Origin: Niallia circulans | GTDB lineage: Bacteria; Bacillota; Bacilli; Bacillales; Cytobacillaceae | DNA: 64,000 nucleotides | Reading direction: 5' to 3' | Assembly: GCF_007273535.1 (NCBI RefSeq) | Contig: NZ_RIBP01000004.1 | Location: 2,208,001-2,272,000, forward strand | Shown: positions 9,560-18,346 of the stretch, piece after piece | How the letters are laid out: each line of letters begins with the position of its first letter | Numbering within the stretch: position 1 is the stretch's first letter | Notes under the pieces: model-generated | The model's database searches: none | The model's input: only the letters and a program-made list of their open reading frames with translations | Told to the model about the DNA's origin: nothing | Made by a program: the position numbers and the translations under genes

Positions 9560-9871
9560 TTATTGTTTATATCGTAAATATTCCCGGTTAGAGGTAGGAA
9601 CATTTTTGACGACTTCGCCTGCGCGATTTTTGTATATTTCATATTCTCTGTAAGTTTCCAATACGAATCCATCCTCAACCGTCGTATCTTCTAATTTATA
9701 TTCTAATTCTGGCGCTCCGTACACTTCCTCAGATGTGCTTGCCGGCTCGCTTTCCGTTGTTTCACCATAATAATAAACATAGTCTTCATTTATTTTCGCA
9801 GTTGGTGTCTCCACATAGGCAATAAATGCTAGCAAAACAATCACGAATAGTAAAGCAAGGCGTTTCTTCAT
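9560..9871 (-). CDS. Hypothetical secreted or membrane-anchored protein
   Basis: 103 aa on the reverse strand, ATG preceded by GGAAGGAGGAGAGA, an excellent ribosome binding site. The N-terminus MKKRLALLFVIVLLAFIAYVET is a signal peptide or membrane anchor with no lipoprotein cysteine. The rest is acidic and Tyr/Glu-rich (DYVYYYGETTESEP, then LETYREYEIYKN). No family is recognised. Convergent with sigK; a sporulation role is possible only by proximity. Confidence 0.6.
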   Translation of the reverse strand: MKKRLALLFVIVLLAFIAYVETPTAKINEDYVYYYGETTESEPASTSEEVYGAPELEYKLEDTTVEDGFVLETYREYEIYKNRAGEVVKNVPTSNREYLRYKQ

Positions 9872-10148
9872 TCTCTCTCCTCCTTCCCTACATAATATGC
9901 ATGTCCAGCCTACTTATTCGGCAATCTTAAAGGAATAGTTGGATAGAATGATAAAAAGGAAAATATTATCATTTTATGCTTGGAAGTAACATATTCATAA
10001 AAAAGTACATGCCCTCATTTACGGTTCCGCACATAATAAAAAAAGTTCGCTATTTGTAAATAAAATATAATATTAGTAATGTGAATGAAATATATATAAC
10101 GATATAGAGTGAATATGCATGATAAGCCGGTAGGAGGATGAAAGTCAA

Positions 10149-10607
10149 ATGCTATTGAAACAGCTGCTTTTTTTATCCGTGTTCGTTACTGCTCTTGTTT
10201 GGCCTTCACATCAGGAATATGACCGAGCACGAGCAAATGATGACAAAACATGTGAACGAAGTGATTCAGAATGGAAGGCGGCAATAAAAAGCCTCAAGGA
10301 TAAAGAGGAAGTGGATGCAGTGCTTGGAACGAAGCATAAGGAAATAACGGACGAGATGAGCGGCACAAAAGTGTGGCGCTTTGACATATGCACGGTTGCC
10401 AATTACAGCTTTTTTGAACAATCTGACGCTGTTGATATAAGCAGCATTAGCGATGATTTAGTGGAGAGAATTATCTTTATTAGCTTTTCGAATGATGGCA
10501 GCATCATACAAAGAAAATCCATGTATTATAAAGGAAACGATGGCAATATAAGAGAGGCCGTCTATTTTCCGGATGGACAAGAAAAAGAACATATATTAGA
10601 GCTTTAA
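10149..10607 (+). CDS. Hypothetical exported protein
   Basis: 152 aa, ATG after GGTAGGAGGATG. A hydrophobic N-terminus (LLKQLLFLSVFVTALVWP) suggests export. The mature part has KEEVDAVLGTKHKEITDEMSG then VWRFDI. This resembles, without proof, the small SmpA/BLIP-like fold in which a helix with the LG(x)P turn precedes beta strands. One Cys pair (CERSD, FDICT) could form a disulfide outside the cell. It lies between sigK and the cwlC-like amidase. Function unknown. Confidence 0.6.
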   Translation: MLLKQLLFLSVFVTALVWPSHQEYDRARANDDKTCERSDSEWKAAIKSLKDKEEVDAVLGTKHKEITDEMSGTKVWRFDICTVANYSFFEQSDAVDISSISDDLVERIIFISFSNDGSIIQRKSMYYKGNDGNIREAVYFPDGQEKEHILEL

Positions 10608-10682
10608 ATATCTTCAAATTGAGATATTCGTACAAGCGCTTTTTCACCACCTTACTATAATATTAGCAAGGTGGTGAAAATA

Positions 10683-11459
10683 ATGGCAAAAATATTTATT
10701 GATCCAGGCCATGGCGGCTCTGATCCAGGAGCAGTCGGGAATGGGATTCGAGAGAAGGATATTACATTACGCATTGGGACAATGGTCAGGGATATGCTTG
10801 TCAGTGAATATGAAGGTGTAACAGTTAGGATGAGCAGAACCTCTGATGAAACAGTAAGCCTTTCACAAAGGTCAAATGCTGCAAACAGCTGGGGAGCAGA
10901 CTATTTTGTATCAATCCACGTTAATGCAGGTGGTGGAACAGGGTTTGAAAGCTATGTGTACACTGGAACAGGCGCACCAACAACAACCTATCAAACAGCG
11001 GTTCATAATCGAGTAATCAATCTTACTAATTGGGGCGACCGTGGTAAAAAACAGGCGAACTTCCATGTTGTAAGAGAAACGACTATGCCAGCTATTTTGA
11101 CTGAAAACGGATTTATTGATACCGCATCTGATGCAAATAAACTAAAAAACGCTTCTTTCCTTTCCACATTAGCTAGAGGACATGCAGAAGGCATAGCAGA
11201 TGCTTTCAATTTGAAAAAAAGAGAAACAACTGAAAATGATACACTTTATAAAGTGCAAATAGGTGCTTTTAGAAATAAAGCAAATGCAGACAGTCTTGCA
11301 GCACAGGCAAGACGTGATGGTCTTGATGCAGCAGTGTTGTTAAGAGATAACCTCTATAAAGTCCAAATCGGCGCATTTGCAAACCGCACAAATGCAGAAG
11401 CAATGGAAGACAGAGCTAAAGAAGAAGGTTACTCTACAATTGTATTGTCAGAATCCTAA
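10683..11459 (+). CDS. cwlC: N-acetylmuramoyl-L-alanine amidase, CwlC type
   Basis: About 258 aa. ATG 10683 is chosen because AAGGTGGTG lies at optimal distance; an in-frame GTG at 10671 overlaps that site. The Amidase_3 zinc domain has FIDPGHGGSDPG (His), REKDI (Glu), SIHVNAGGG (His) and the catalytic ILTENGFID (Glu). Two C-terminal SPOR-type repeats each begin YKVQIGAF. No signal peptide, as in CwlC, which accumulates in the mother cell under SigK and lyses it to free the spore. The neighbouring sigK supports this. The symbol rests on architecture, not a search. Confidence 0.82.
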   Translation: MAKIFIDPGHGGSDPGAVGNGIREKDITLRIGTMVRDMLVSEYEGVTVRMSRTSDETVSLSQRSNAANSWGADYFVSIHVNAGGGTGFESYVYTGTGAPTTTYQTAVHNRVINLTNWGDRGKKQANFHVVRETTMPAILTENGFIDTASDANKLKNASFLSTLARGHAEGIADAFNLKKRETTENDTLYKVQIGAFRNKANADSLAAQARRDGLDAAVLLRDNLYKVQIGAFANRTNAEAMEDRAKEEGYSTIVLSES

Positions 11460-11488
11460 CGTTCAAGAGAAATAGGATAATTTAAGTT

Positions 11489-11528
11489 AAACCCGAACTT
11501 ATTTTCGAATAGAGTTCGGGTTATTTTT
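11489..11528 (+). terminator. Rho-independent terminator after the amidase gene
   Basis: An AACCCGAACT / AGTTCGGGTT stem is followed by ATTTTT, about 30 nt after the stop. Confidence 0.88.
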
Positions 11529-11627
11529 AGTAAATGGATGTCAAAAGAAAATCACCTATAAGCAGGACCCCTGCCTAACCAACTATGGCAATTGCAGAAT
11601 AGGTTATAAGGGAGGGGAGGTTTTGTT

Positions 11628-11822
11628 ATGACGGCATTTGGTTATCCATACCAATCGGTGCCAGGAAATCCTTTTTTAGCAGGAGGATATCCGCAAGGTT
11701 ATGGATATGGCTATGGGCAACAGCAAGGCTACGGGGCGTGGTATGCTTTATTGATTGTTCTTTTCATCATTATCATCCTGTTTTGGGGTATTTGGGCATT
11801 CAGCAACTGTTTTTATTATTAA
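11628..11822 (+). CDS. Small Gly/Tyr-rich single-span membrane protein (YjcZ-like)
   Basis: 64 aa, ATG behind AAGGGAGGGGAGG. The first half is rich in Gly, Tyr, Gln and Pro (GYPQGYGYGYGQQQGYG). The second half is one membrane helix (YALLIVLFIIIILFWGIWAF) ending NCFYY. This resembles the small Gly/Tyr-rich YjcZ-type sporulation proteins and coat-associated peptides of Bacillus, but the family assignment is tentative. It has its own terminator and so is probably monocistronic. Confidence 0.65.
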   Translation: MTAFGYPYQSVPGNPFLAGGYPQGYGYGYGQQQGYGAWYALLIVLFIIIILFWGIWAFSNCFYY

Positions 11823-11832
11823 CATATATCGT

Positions 11833-11870
11833 AATCATTTGCCTATCACTTTTGGCAAATGATTTTTTTT
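11833..11870 (+). terminator. Rho-independent terminator
   Basis: An AATCATTTGCC / GGCAAATGATT stem is followed by an 8-T run, just after the 64-aa membrane protein gene. Confidence 0.92.
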
Positions 11871-11978
11871 AGGTTTAGAGGCAGATTGTCATTTTTATAT
11901 CCTTTTATTTTGATAAATAGAAATTTTTCCACAATAAAACTATAATAATATAAGAAACAAAAAAGGAGTGGTATCATT

Positions 11979-13772
11979 TTGACAAACAAAATGTATGCAG
12001 ATGTTTGGGATTTAGATGTTTTTTTCCCTGGAGGAAGCAGTTCACCAGAATTCACCAAGCATCTTGAGGAGACAGGAACTAAAATTGAAGAGTTCACCAA
12101 CACGGTTAAGGAGTATGCTCCTGCAGACGGCATCTCTGACCGGAAAACAGTTCGACATTTAATCGATATGTTTGAAGGCACTGTGCAAAAAATCCGCCAG
12201 GCAGGTGCATTTGTCAGCTGTTTACAGGCACAAAACATGGATGATAAGGAGGCAGATGCTCTAAGAGGGAAAGTAACAGAGTTGAGTGCAGGCTTTCAAA
12301 ATGGATTGACGATCTTTGATGGGAAATTATCTCAATATGAAAATGACCAATGGAAGCTGCTTCTTGAGGATGAAAAGCTTCATGAACTATCGTTTGTTCT
12401 GACAGAGAGACGAACGAATGCAGTTCAAAGGCTGTCTGAAAAAGAAGAAATGCTGATTAACAAGCTGAGTGTTGACGGGTATCATGGCTGGGGCCAAATG
12501 TACGATACAATTGTTGGCAGCATGCAAATTCCGTTTGAGGAAAATGGTCATGTGAGCTATTTGTCTGTTGGGCAAGCTGCCAATAAGTTCTCACATCCAA
12601 ATCGTGAAGTTCGCCAAAAGGTCTTTGTGGAATGGGAAAAGGCATGGAATGAAAAGGGTGCATTATTATCTAAGACGTTAAATCATCTTGCTGGTTTTCG
12701 GTTAAATACATATGAGATGAGAAATTGGGATAATGTGCTGAAAGAGCCGCTTGAATACAATAGGATGGACGAAAAGACACTTACGGCGATGTGGCGGGTA
12801 ATCAGTAATAATAAAAAGCCGCTTGTGGAGTTCTTGAACAGAAAAGCAAAATTACTTGGGGTAGATAAGCTGAGCTGGTTTGATGTTGATGCGCCAATTG
12901 GGAAAACTGAAACAAAAATGACTTATCAGGAGGGCGCAGAATTCATTCTTGATCATTTTGCGAAATTCGGGGAGGAAATGACGTCCTTTGCTAAAACGGC
13001 ATTTGAAAACAACTGGATTGAGGCTGAAGATAGACATGGGAAAAGACCAGGAGGCTTTCACACTTATTTTCCTGAAAGTGCTCAATCAAGGATTTTTATG
13101 ACCTATTCAGGAACGCCGTCCAATGTATCGACATTGGCACATGAGCTTGGTCACGGCTTCCATACTTATGCAATGAAAGACATGCATACACTTAACCGTA
13201 ATTATGCGATGAATGTCGCTGAAACAGCTTCCACACTTGCAGAGATGATTGTTGCAGATGCTGCAGTGAAAAACGCTTCCTCTGAGGAAGAGAAACTCGT
13301 TTTGTTAGAGGATAAAATTCAGCGTTCAGTTGCTCTGTTAATGAATATTCATGCCCGGTTTATTTTTGAAACAAGCTTCTATGAGGAAAGACGCAAAGGT
13401 CTTGTTAGTAAAGAGAGATTGAATGAGCTGATGGTTGCAGCTCAACAAGAGGCTTTTGGTGATGCGTTAGCAGAATATCATCCGTCCTTCTGGGGATCAA
13501 AGCTGCATTTTTATATTACAGGTGTGCCTTTTTATAATTTTCCATATACATTTGGATACTTATTTTCTCTTGGCATTTATGCAAAGGCCATTCAAGAAGG
13601 CCAAGGTTATGAAGACAAATATATTTCCCTCTTAAAAGACACTGCCAGCATGTCTGTTGAAGAGCTGGCGAAAAAACATCTTGATGTAGATTTGACAGAT
13701 GACGCCTTCTGGGAAAGTGCTATTAAGGTATGTATAGATGATGTAGAAGAGTTTTTAGCATTAACAAAGTAA
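11979..13772 (+). CDS. pepF: M3 family oligoendopeptidase F
   Basis: 597 aa, TTG start behind AAAGGAGTGG. Cytosolic zinc metallopeptidase that trims short peptides. The thimet-type zinc site HELGHGFH is at about residue 388, followed by NVAETASTLAEM with the third ligand Glu. FMTYSGTPSNVSTLAHELG and the C-terminal YHPSFWGSKLHFYITGVPFYNFPYTFGYLFSLG are hallmarks of the PepF/M3 subfamily. No signal peptide. Close to the usual length of about 590-600 aa for this subgroup. Expressed from its own promoter; a shared terminator with pssA follows. Confidence 0.92.
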   Translation: MTNKMYADVWDLDVFFPGGSSSPEFTKHLEETGTKIEEFTNTVKEYAPADGISDRKTVRHLIDMFEGTVQKIRQAGAFVSCLQAQNMDDKEADALRGKVTELSAGFQNGLTIFDGKLSQYENDQWKLLLEDEKLHELSFVLTERRTNAVQRLSEKEEMLINKLSVDGYHGWGQMYDTIVGSMQIPFEENGHVSYLSVGQAANKFSHPNREVRQKVFVEWEKAWNEKGALLSKTLNHLAGFRLNTYEMRNWDNVLKEPLEYNRMDEKTLTAMWRVISNNKKPLVEFLNRKAKLLGVDKLSWFDVDAPIGKTETKMTYQEGAEFILDHFAKFGEEMTSFAKTAFENNWIEAEDRHGKRPGGFHTYFPESAQSRIFMTYSGTPSNVSTLAHELGHGFHTYAMKDMHTLNRNYAMNVAETASTLAEMIVADAAVKNASSEEEKLVLLEDKIQRSVALLMNIHARFIFETSFYEERRKGLVSKERLNELMVAAQQEAFGDALAEYHPSFWGSKLHFYITGVPFYNFPYTFGYLFSLGIYAKAIQEGQGYEDKYISLLKDTASMSVEELAKKHLDVDLTDDAFWESAIKVCIDDVEEFLALTK

Positions 13773-13775
13773 TTA

Positions 13776-13815
13776 AACGAAGAAATGGATGCCTTTTAGG
13801 CATCCATTTCTTATA
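13776..13815. terminator. Bidirectional terminator between pepF and pssA
   Basis: An AAGAAATGGATGCC / GGCATCCATTTCTT stem lies between two convergent genes, with T-rich DNA on the plus-strand side. Its right arm reaches the pssA stop codon. Confidence 0.85.
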
Positions 13816-14350
13816 TTTTTTTCCACTTGAAATTGCCTATCATCAGGACAGATAGGATTAAAAGAAGAAACAAGTACAGATGTGGCGCAATAAAGCTGGC
13901 TCCTAATGTGCAGAAAGTAATAATACACCCTGCTGCAGTTATAGGAAGGCCAGTGAAAAAGCCGCTGTTTTCTGTAATGTTAAATCTCGCCAGACGAAAT
14001 GCCCCGCAGCAAATATATAAGACGGTAAAGAAAGAGCCTACTGTACTGAATTCAAATAAAACTGCCTGGTAAAGCAACAGGGCCGGAGCCACTCCAAAGG
14101 ATATAATGTCGCTCATAGAGTCCAGTTGTTTGCCTAACTCTGATTCAATGTTGAACTTGCGTGCTGCCATCCCGTCCAACCTATCAGCAAGTGCAGCAAT
14201 AAATATTAATAAAAGGCTGAGCTGAATGTGGCCCTTAAGGCTATAAATAATGGAAAATCCTCCAAGGCCTAAATTGGTCAGTGTAAGGAAGTTGGCAATT
14301 TGAGCTTTTAGCTTTTTAGCGGTTTGTTCTAGCACTTCATGTAGAAACAT
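13811..14350 (-). CDS. pssA: CDP-diacylglycerol-serine O-phosphatidyltransferase
   Basis: 179 aa integral membrane enzyme making phosphatidylserine from CDP-diacylglycerol and serine. The CDP-alcohol phosphotransferase signature is complete (DRLDGMAAR, then G, D and D at the conserved spacing, ending QLDSMSD). Several hydrophobic helices follow. ATG 14350 is preferred since GGGGAG lies about 7 nt upstream; an upstream in-frame GTG (14359) overlaps the ribosome binding site. Divergent from psd, which uses its product. Confidence 0.92.
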   Translation of the reverse strand: MFLHEVLEQTAKKLKAQIANFLTLTNLGLGGFSIIYSLKGHIQLSLLLIFIAALADRLDGMAARKFNIESELGKQLDSMSDIISFGVAPALLLYQAVLFEFSTVGSFFTVLYICCGAFRLARFNITENSGFFTGLPITAAGCIITFCTLGASFIAPHLYLFLLLILSVLMIGNFKWKKI

Positions 14351-14473
14351 CCCATTCACTCCCCGTATGAAATTTCTTCATACAAACTTTTTTATTATAT
14401 AATAATATATAATTTTAATGTAATATATGATTGTTCGTAAAGAAAAATTTACAATTTACTGGAGGATTCTTAG

Positions 14474-15259
14474 TTGAAACAATTTTTTTACCGTTTTTTG
14501 ATAGAACTGACTAACAGCAAGTGGAGTTCTTTACTAATAAAAAAATTTGCTAATTCAAATTTCAGTACTATGATTATTCCCTCCTTTTCCAAGGTGTATG
14601 AAATTAATTTAGAGGAAGCAGAAAAAAAGGCGGGCAATTTTTCCAGCCTGCATGATTTTTTTGTCAGAAAGCTAAAATCTGGAGCAAGAGAAATACAGCA
14701 TACAAGCAATGGTGTGATTAGTCCTGTTGATGCTGTTATAGAAGATATCGGCACAATTAAAAAAGACAAAACGATAATAGTCAAAGGGAAAACTTACTCT
14801 ATTGAGGAGATGTTGGGAACTCAGGATACGATAGGGCAATATGAGGGTGGTACATACTTGATATTCTACTTGAGTCCAAAGGATTACCATCGCATTCATA
14901 GTCCTATTGCCGGAGAAATAAGGAAGCAGTGGACACTTGGTGGAAAATCTTATCCAGTCAATAAATATGGTTTAAAGTACGGGAAAAGCCCGCTTTCCAA
15001 AAACTACCGGACGATTTCTGAAGTAAGAACAGCAAGTGGGCAGCATGTAGCGGTTGTTAAGGTAGGTGCCATGTTCATCAATTCTATTATTTTAAGTCAC
15101 GACCATGAAATGGTAAGTGCGGGAGAGGAAATTGCTTATTTTTCCTTCGGATCAACTGTCGTTCTTCTTTTTGAAAAGGATGCTTTAAAAATGAAAGAAA
15201 ACATAACAGCACCTTATCATGTTAAAATGGGAGAGCTAATTGGAGAATTCATGGATTAA
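14474..15259 (+). CDS. psd: Phosphatidylserine decarboxylase proenzyme
   Basis: 261 aa, TTG start after ACTGGAGGATTC. It converts phosphatidylserine to phosphatidylethanolamine at the membrane. SPVDAVIEDIG with catalytic Asp, LSPKDYHRIHSP with catalytic His, and FGSTVVLLFEKD with the GST self-cleavage site (serine near residue 227, which becomes the pyruvoyl group) are all present. Size matches B. subtilis Psd. It is divergent from pssA over a spacer of about 120 nt that should hold both promoters. It ends at a terminator shared with sda. Confidence 0.95.
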   Translation: MKQFFYRFLIELTNSKWSSLLIKKFANSNFSTMIIPSFSKVYEINLEEAEKKAGNFSSLHDFFVRKLKSGAREIQHTSNGVISPVDAVIEDIGTIKKDKTIIVKGKTYSIEEMLGTQDTIGQYEGGTYLIFYLSPKDYHRIHSPIAGEIRKQWTLGGKSYPVNKYGLKYGKSPLSKNYRTISEVRTASGQHVAVVKVGAMFINSIILSHDHEMVSAGEEIAYFSFGSTVVLLFEKDALKMKENITAPYHVKMGELIGEFMD

Positions 15260-15274
15260 TAATTATATGTATGA

Positions 15275-15302
15275 AAAAAAACCCGCTGATCAGCGGGTTT
15301 TA
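15275..15302. terminator. Bidirectional terminator between psd and sda
   Basis: The palindrome AAACCCGCTGAT / ATCAGCGGGTTT is flanked by an A-run on the left, which is a T-run for sda transcription, and by T residues on the right. Confidence 0.88.
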
Positions 15303-15440
15303 AGAGGATACTTTCATTTTAATACTTAATGAACGTCGGTGAATTTCTGTTTCAATGAGACGTATAAATTCGGGGCTTAAATCCAGCTCCCTCGCTTTAT
15401 GATATGACTCAATCAACAATTCATCTGACAGTTTGCGCAT
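15300..15440 (-). CDS. sda: Sporulation checkpoint inhibitor Sda
   Basis: 46 aa on the reverse strand, ATG behind GGAGGTGGG. The protein starts [20 protein letters not shown] and ends [10 protein letters not shown]. This is nearly the B. subtilis Sda sequence, a two-helix hairpin that binds the sporulation kinases KinA/KinB and blocks phosphorelay when replication is perturbed. In B. subtilis sda transcription responds to DnaA. Here five DnaA-box-like sites lie 110-210 nt upstream. The gene is divergent from yqeG, as in B. subtilis. It is too short for most ORF thresholds. Confidence 0.95.
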   Translation of the reverse strand: MRKLSDELLIESYHKARELDLSPEFIRLIETEIHRRSLSIKMKVSS

Positions 15441-15549
15441 GTCAGAACCCACCTCCAATCCATTTTTTGTAAACTTTGTTAAACGTTAGTTAATATATTA
15501 TCTAGTAACCTAACTTTAACAAAAATAAACATTTAGAACAACTGTTCTC

Positions 15550-15648
15550 TTATCCACAATCTTCCGTGGATAACCTGTGGTTAAGTTGTTTGTAAGTATA
15601 AAGATGTTTATTATAACAAAGGGTATAATGTGTATAAGGTTATCCACA
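15550..15648. promoter_or_regulatory. DnaA-box cluster between sda and yqeG
   Basis: There are two perfect TTATCCACA boxes (15550-15558 and 15640-15648), a reverse-strand TTATACACA (15629-15637), and two reverse-strand boxes with one mismatch (15565-15573, 15576-15584): five sites in 99 nt. In B. subtilis a DnaA-binding cluster in the same sda/yqeG spacer couples sda expression to DnaA activity. The rest of the 424-nt spacer holds the two divergent promoters, which were not resolved. Confidence 0.85.
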
Positions 15649-15864
15649 TACGCGGATATTTGCGTTTTTTGTCGAAAAATATTTTTAGAATATAAAAAAA
15701 AATAGTCATTAACTTCTTTTCATGGGTAGAAAAAGGTATAATATTACTTTCATTAAATTTGTTTTGCGGATATAAATTAATATAGTGTGACGTACATACA
15801 AACGGCAATGAACATAGAGTCAAAATTCTTCTGATCAACTAGTAGATAAAAGAGGTGTCCATCA

Positions 15865-16380
15865 TTGTTAAATAATTTTTTGCCTGATCAGTTTGTTAAA
15901 AATATATTCGAAATTACACCAGAGCTTCTGAAAGAAAAAGGAGTAAAGGGAATTATAACGGATCTTGACAATACACTTGTTGAATGGGACCGTCCGTTGG
16001 CAACGCCACAGATATTGGAATGGTTCGAAGATATGAAGAAAAACAATATAAAAGTTACAATCGTTTCAAATAATAAGGAAGGAAGAGTAAAGTCCTTTTC
16101 TGATCCTTTAAACATCCCATTTATCTTTGCAGCAAGAAAACCAATGGGCAGAGCTTTTCGAAGAGCGCTTAAGGAAATGGAGCTCTCAAAAACGGAAGCA
16201 GTCGTTATTGGCGATCAGCTGCTTACAGATGTTCTTGGCGGAAACCGCAGCGGATTTCACACAATCCTCGTTGTGCCTGTAGCTCAAACAGATGGATTTG
16301 CGACAAGGTTGAACAGAAAAATTGAAAGAAGAATTTTAAATTGGTTCCGGAAAAAAGGAAAATTGACTTGGGAGGATTAA
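15865..16380 (+). CDS. yqeG: YqeG family HAD-type phosphatase
   Basis: 171 aa, TTG start after AAGAGGTGTCC. HAD superfamily fold: DLDNTLVEWD carries the nucleophile Asp, TIVSNN is motif II, and the Lys of ARKPMGRAF with VIGDQLLTDVLGGNR is motif III/IV. This is the YqeG/PGP-like phosphatase subfamily (relatives act on phosphatidylglycerophosphate). First gene of a tightly spaced operon; yqeH starts 4 nt after its stop. Exact substrate in Bacillus not established from sequence. Confidence 0.92.
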   Translation: MLNNFLPDQFVKNIFEITPELLKEKGVKGIITDLDNTLVEWDRPLATPQILEWFEDMKKNNIKVTIVSNNKEGRVKSFSDPLNIPFIFAARKPMGRAFRRALKEMELSKTEAVVIGDQLLTDVLGGNRSGFHTILVVPVAQTDGFATRLNRKIERRILNWFRKKGKLTWED

Positions 16381-16383
16381 TAA

Positions 16384-17487
16384 GTGACAGAAAGAATACA
16401 TTGCTTTGGATGCGGAGTTGCCATTCAGACTGAAAATAAAGATGAGCTTGGTTATGCACCTGCTTCTTCTTTAGAGAAGGAGACGATAATTTGCCAGCGC
16501 TGCTTCCGCTTGAAGCACTATAATGAAGTACAGGATGTATCATTGACAGATGATGATTTCTTAAAGATTCTGAATGAAATCGGCAGAAGTGACAGCCTTA
16601 TTGTTAAGATTGTTGATATATTTGATTTTAATGGCAGCTGGCTTCCTGGGCTGCATCGCTTTACAGGCAAAAACAAAGTGTTGTTGATAGGAAATAAGGT
16701 TGACTTGCTTCCAAAGTCAGTTAACAAACATAAAGTCATCAATTGGATGAAAAAAGAAGCAAAGGATCTTGGTTTAAGACCTGCTGATGTCTTTTTAGTA
16801 AGCGCACAAAAGGGTCAAAGCATTAAAGAAGTGCTTGAGGCTATTGAGTATCACCGCGAAGGAAAAGACGTCTATGTAGTTGGATGTACGAATGTAGGGA
16901 AATCGACATTCATTAACTCTGTCCTTAAAGAGGTTTCTGGAGAGGAAAATATCATTACAACATCTCATTTTCCAGGAACAACGCTTGATATTATAGAAAT
17001 TCCATTATCAGACGGCAAGGCATTAGTAGATACACCAGGAATTATTAACCATCACCAAATGGCTCATTTTGTTGATAAACGTGATTTAAAGGTTATCACT
17101 CCGAAAAAAGAAATAAAATCGAAAGTGTTTCAGCTTAATGAAGGACAAACATTGTTCTTTGGAGGTTTAGCTCGCTTTGATTTTACAAGTGGTGACCGTC
17201 ACTCATTTGTTTGTTATTTCTCTAATGAACTGGATATCCACCGCACTAAAACGGAGAATGCTGATGCACTTTATGAAAAGCATGCCGGGGAAATGCTGAC
17301 ACCTCCAAAACGAGATGAAATGGAGCAATTTCCTAAGCTTATTAAGCATGAATTCACGATAAAAGAACCGAAAACAGATATTGTTTTTTCAGGGCTTGGT
17401 TGGATTACAGTGAATGAGCCAAATATTAAAGTTTCTGTGTATGTTCCACAAGGTGTTCATGCTATGATCAGAAAGTCGCTAATCTAA
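16384..17487 (+). CDS. yqeH: Ribosome biogenesis GTPase YqeH
   Basis: 367 aa, GTG start 4 nt after yqeG with TTGGGAGGAT upstream. It assists 30S subunit assembly. Circularly permuted GTPase order is clear: N-terminal zinc finger (CFGCG, CQRC), G4 NKVDLLP, G5 SAQKG, then G1 GCTNVGKSTF and G3 DTPG. The C-terminal part is the RNA-binding region typical of YqeH. The operon (aroE, yhbY, nadD, yqeK, rsfS) contains other ribosome-maturation genes, in agreement. Confidence 0.96.
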   Translation: MTERIHCFGCGVAIQTENKDELGYAPASSLEKETIICQRCFRLKHYNEVQDVSLTDDDFLKILNEIGRSDSLIVKIVDIFDFNGSWLPGLHRFTGKNKVLLIGNKVDLLPKSVNKHKVINWMKKEAKDLGLRPADVFLVSAQKGQSIKEVLEAIEYHREGKDVYVVGCTNVGKSTFINSVLKEVSGEENIITTSHFPGTTLDIIEIPLSDGKALVDTPGIINHHQMAHFVDKRDLKVITPKKEIKSKVFQLNEGQTLFFGGLARFDFTSGDRHSFVCYFSNELDIHRTKTENADALYEKHAGEMLTPPKRDEMEQFPKLIKHEFTIKEPKTDIVFSGLGWITVNEPNIKVSVYVPQGVHAMIRKSLI

Positions 17488-17515
17488 AGAGAGAGAATTA
17501 ACAGGGAGAGTGGAT

Positions 17516-18346
17516 ATGAAAAGGTTTGCGGTTATTGGGGATCCTATTAAACATTCTATGTCACCATATATGCATAATGATTTGTTTCAGCACTATCAAA
17601 TCGACGCTCGATATGATAGGGTTCATATTGAAAAGGGAATGCTAGAAACGGGACTGGAACTCTTGAAAAAAGACGGTTTGGCCGGATTTAACGTAACCGT
17701 TCCTCATAAGACGGATATCCTCCCTTTTTTAGATGATCTTGATCCTCTTTGCAAAGAGATTGGTGCTGTTAACACTGTTGTTAATGAAAATGGAAAATGG
17801 ATTGGCTATAATACAGATGGGGCCGGTTATCTGGCAGGTATCCTTAAAGTGATGCCTGAATTAACGGATAAAAAAACGTTAATGATTGGTGCTGGCGGTG
17901 CTGCTAGAGCTATTTATTTCACTTTAGCTCATCATGGTGTAGAAACGATTGATATAGTCAATCGCACAAAAGTGAGAGCAGAACAATTAAAGGCAGCTTG
18001 TCCTTATCCGGTTCAAACGGCAATACTGTCTGCTGAAGCAGCAGAACAGCAGCTCGGAGAATATGACTTAATCATCCAAACAACATCAATCGGAATGTCG
18101 CCAGATATAGATGATTCTCCATTAGATGTAACGAATATAAAAGAAAATGCGCTTATAAGCGATATTATTTATAATCCACTTGAGCCAAAAATCCTCCAAG
18201 AAGGTAAAAGCCGTGGAGCAATTGTTCAAAATGGGATTGAGATGTTTGTATATCAAGGGGCATTAGCGTTTGAAAAGTGGACTGGCCTGATGCCGGACAC
18301 GGATAGAATGAGAAAAAATGTAAGGAAACAACTAGGAGGCAACTAA
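17516..18346 (+). CDS. aroE: Shikimate dehydrogenase (NADP+)
   Basis: 276 aa. It reduces 3-dehydroshikimate in aromatic amino acid synthesis. SMSPYMHND (substrate loop), NVTVPHK with catalytic Lys, GAVNTVV, the nucleotide-binding GAGGAARA and NRTKVRA are present. ATG 17516 is preferred: GGGAG lies 8 nt upstream, whereas the in-frame GTG (17510) overlaps it. yhbY begins directly after the stop. Confidence 0.96.
   Translation: MKRFAVIGDPIKHSMSPYMHNDLFQHYQIDARYDRVHIEKGMLETGLELLKKDGLAGFNVTVPHKTDILPFLDDLDPLCKEIGAVNTVVNENGKWIGYNTDGAGYLAGILKVMPELTDKKTLMIGAGGAARAIYFTLAHHGVETIDIVNRTKVRAEQLKAACPYPVQTAILSAEAAEQQLGEYDLIIQTTSIGMSPDIDDSPLDVTNIKENALISDIIYNPLEPKILQEGKSRGAIVQNGIEMFVYQGALAFEKWTGLMPDTDRMRKNVRKQLGGN

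Noticed and set aside
11230..11450. Internal duplication near the end of the amidase gene
   Set aside because: This is the usual tandem SPOR-type repeat (two copies of YKVQIGAF) in CwlC-like proteins.
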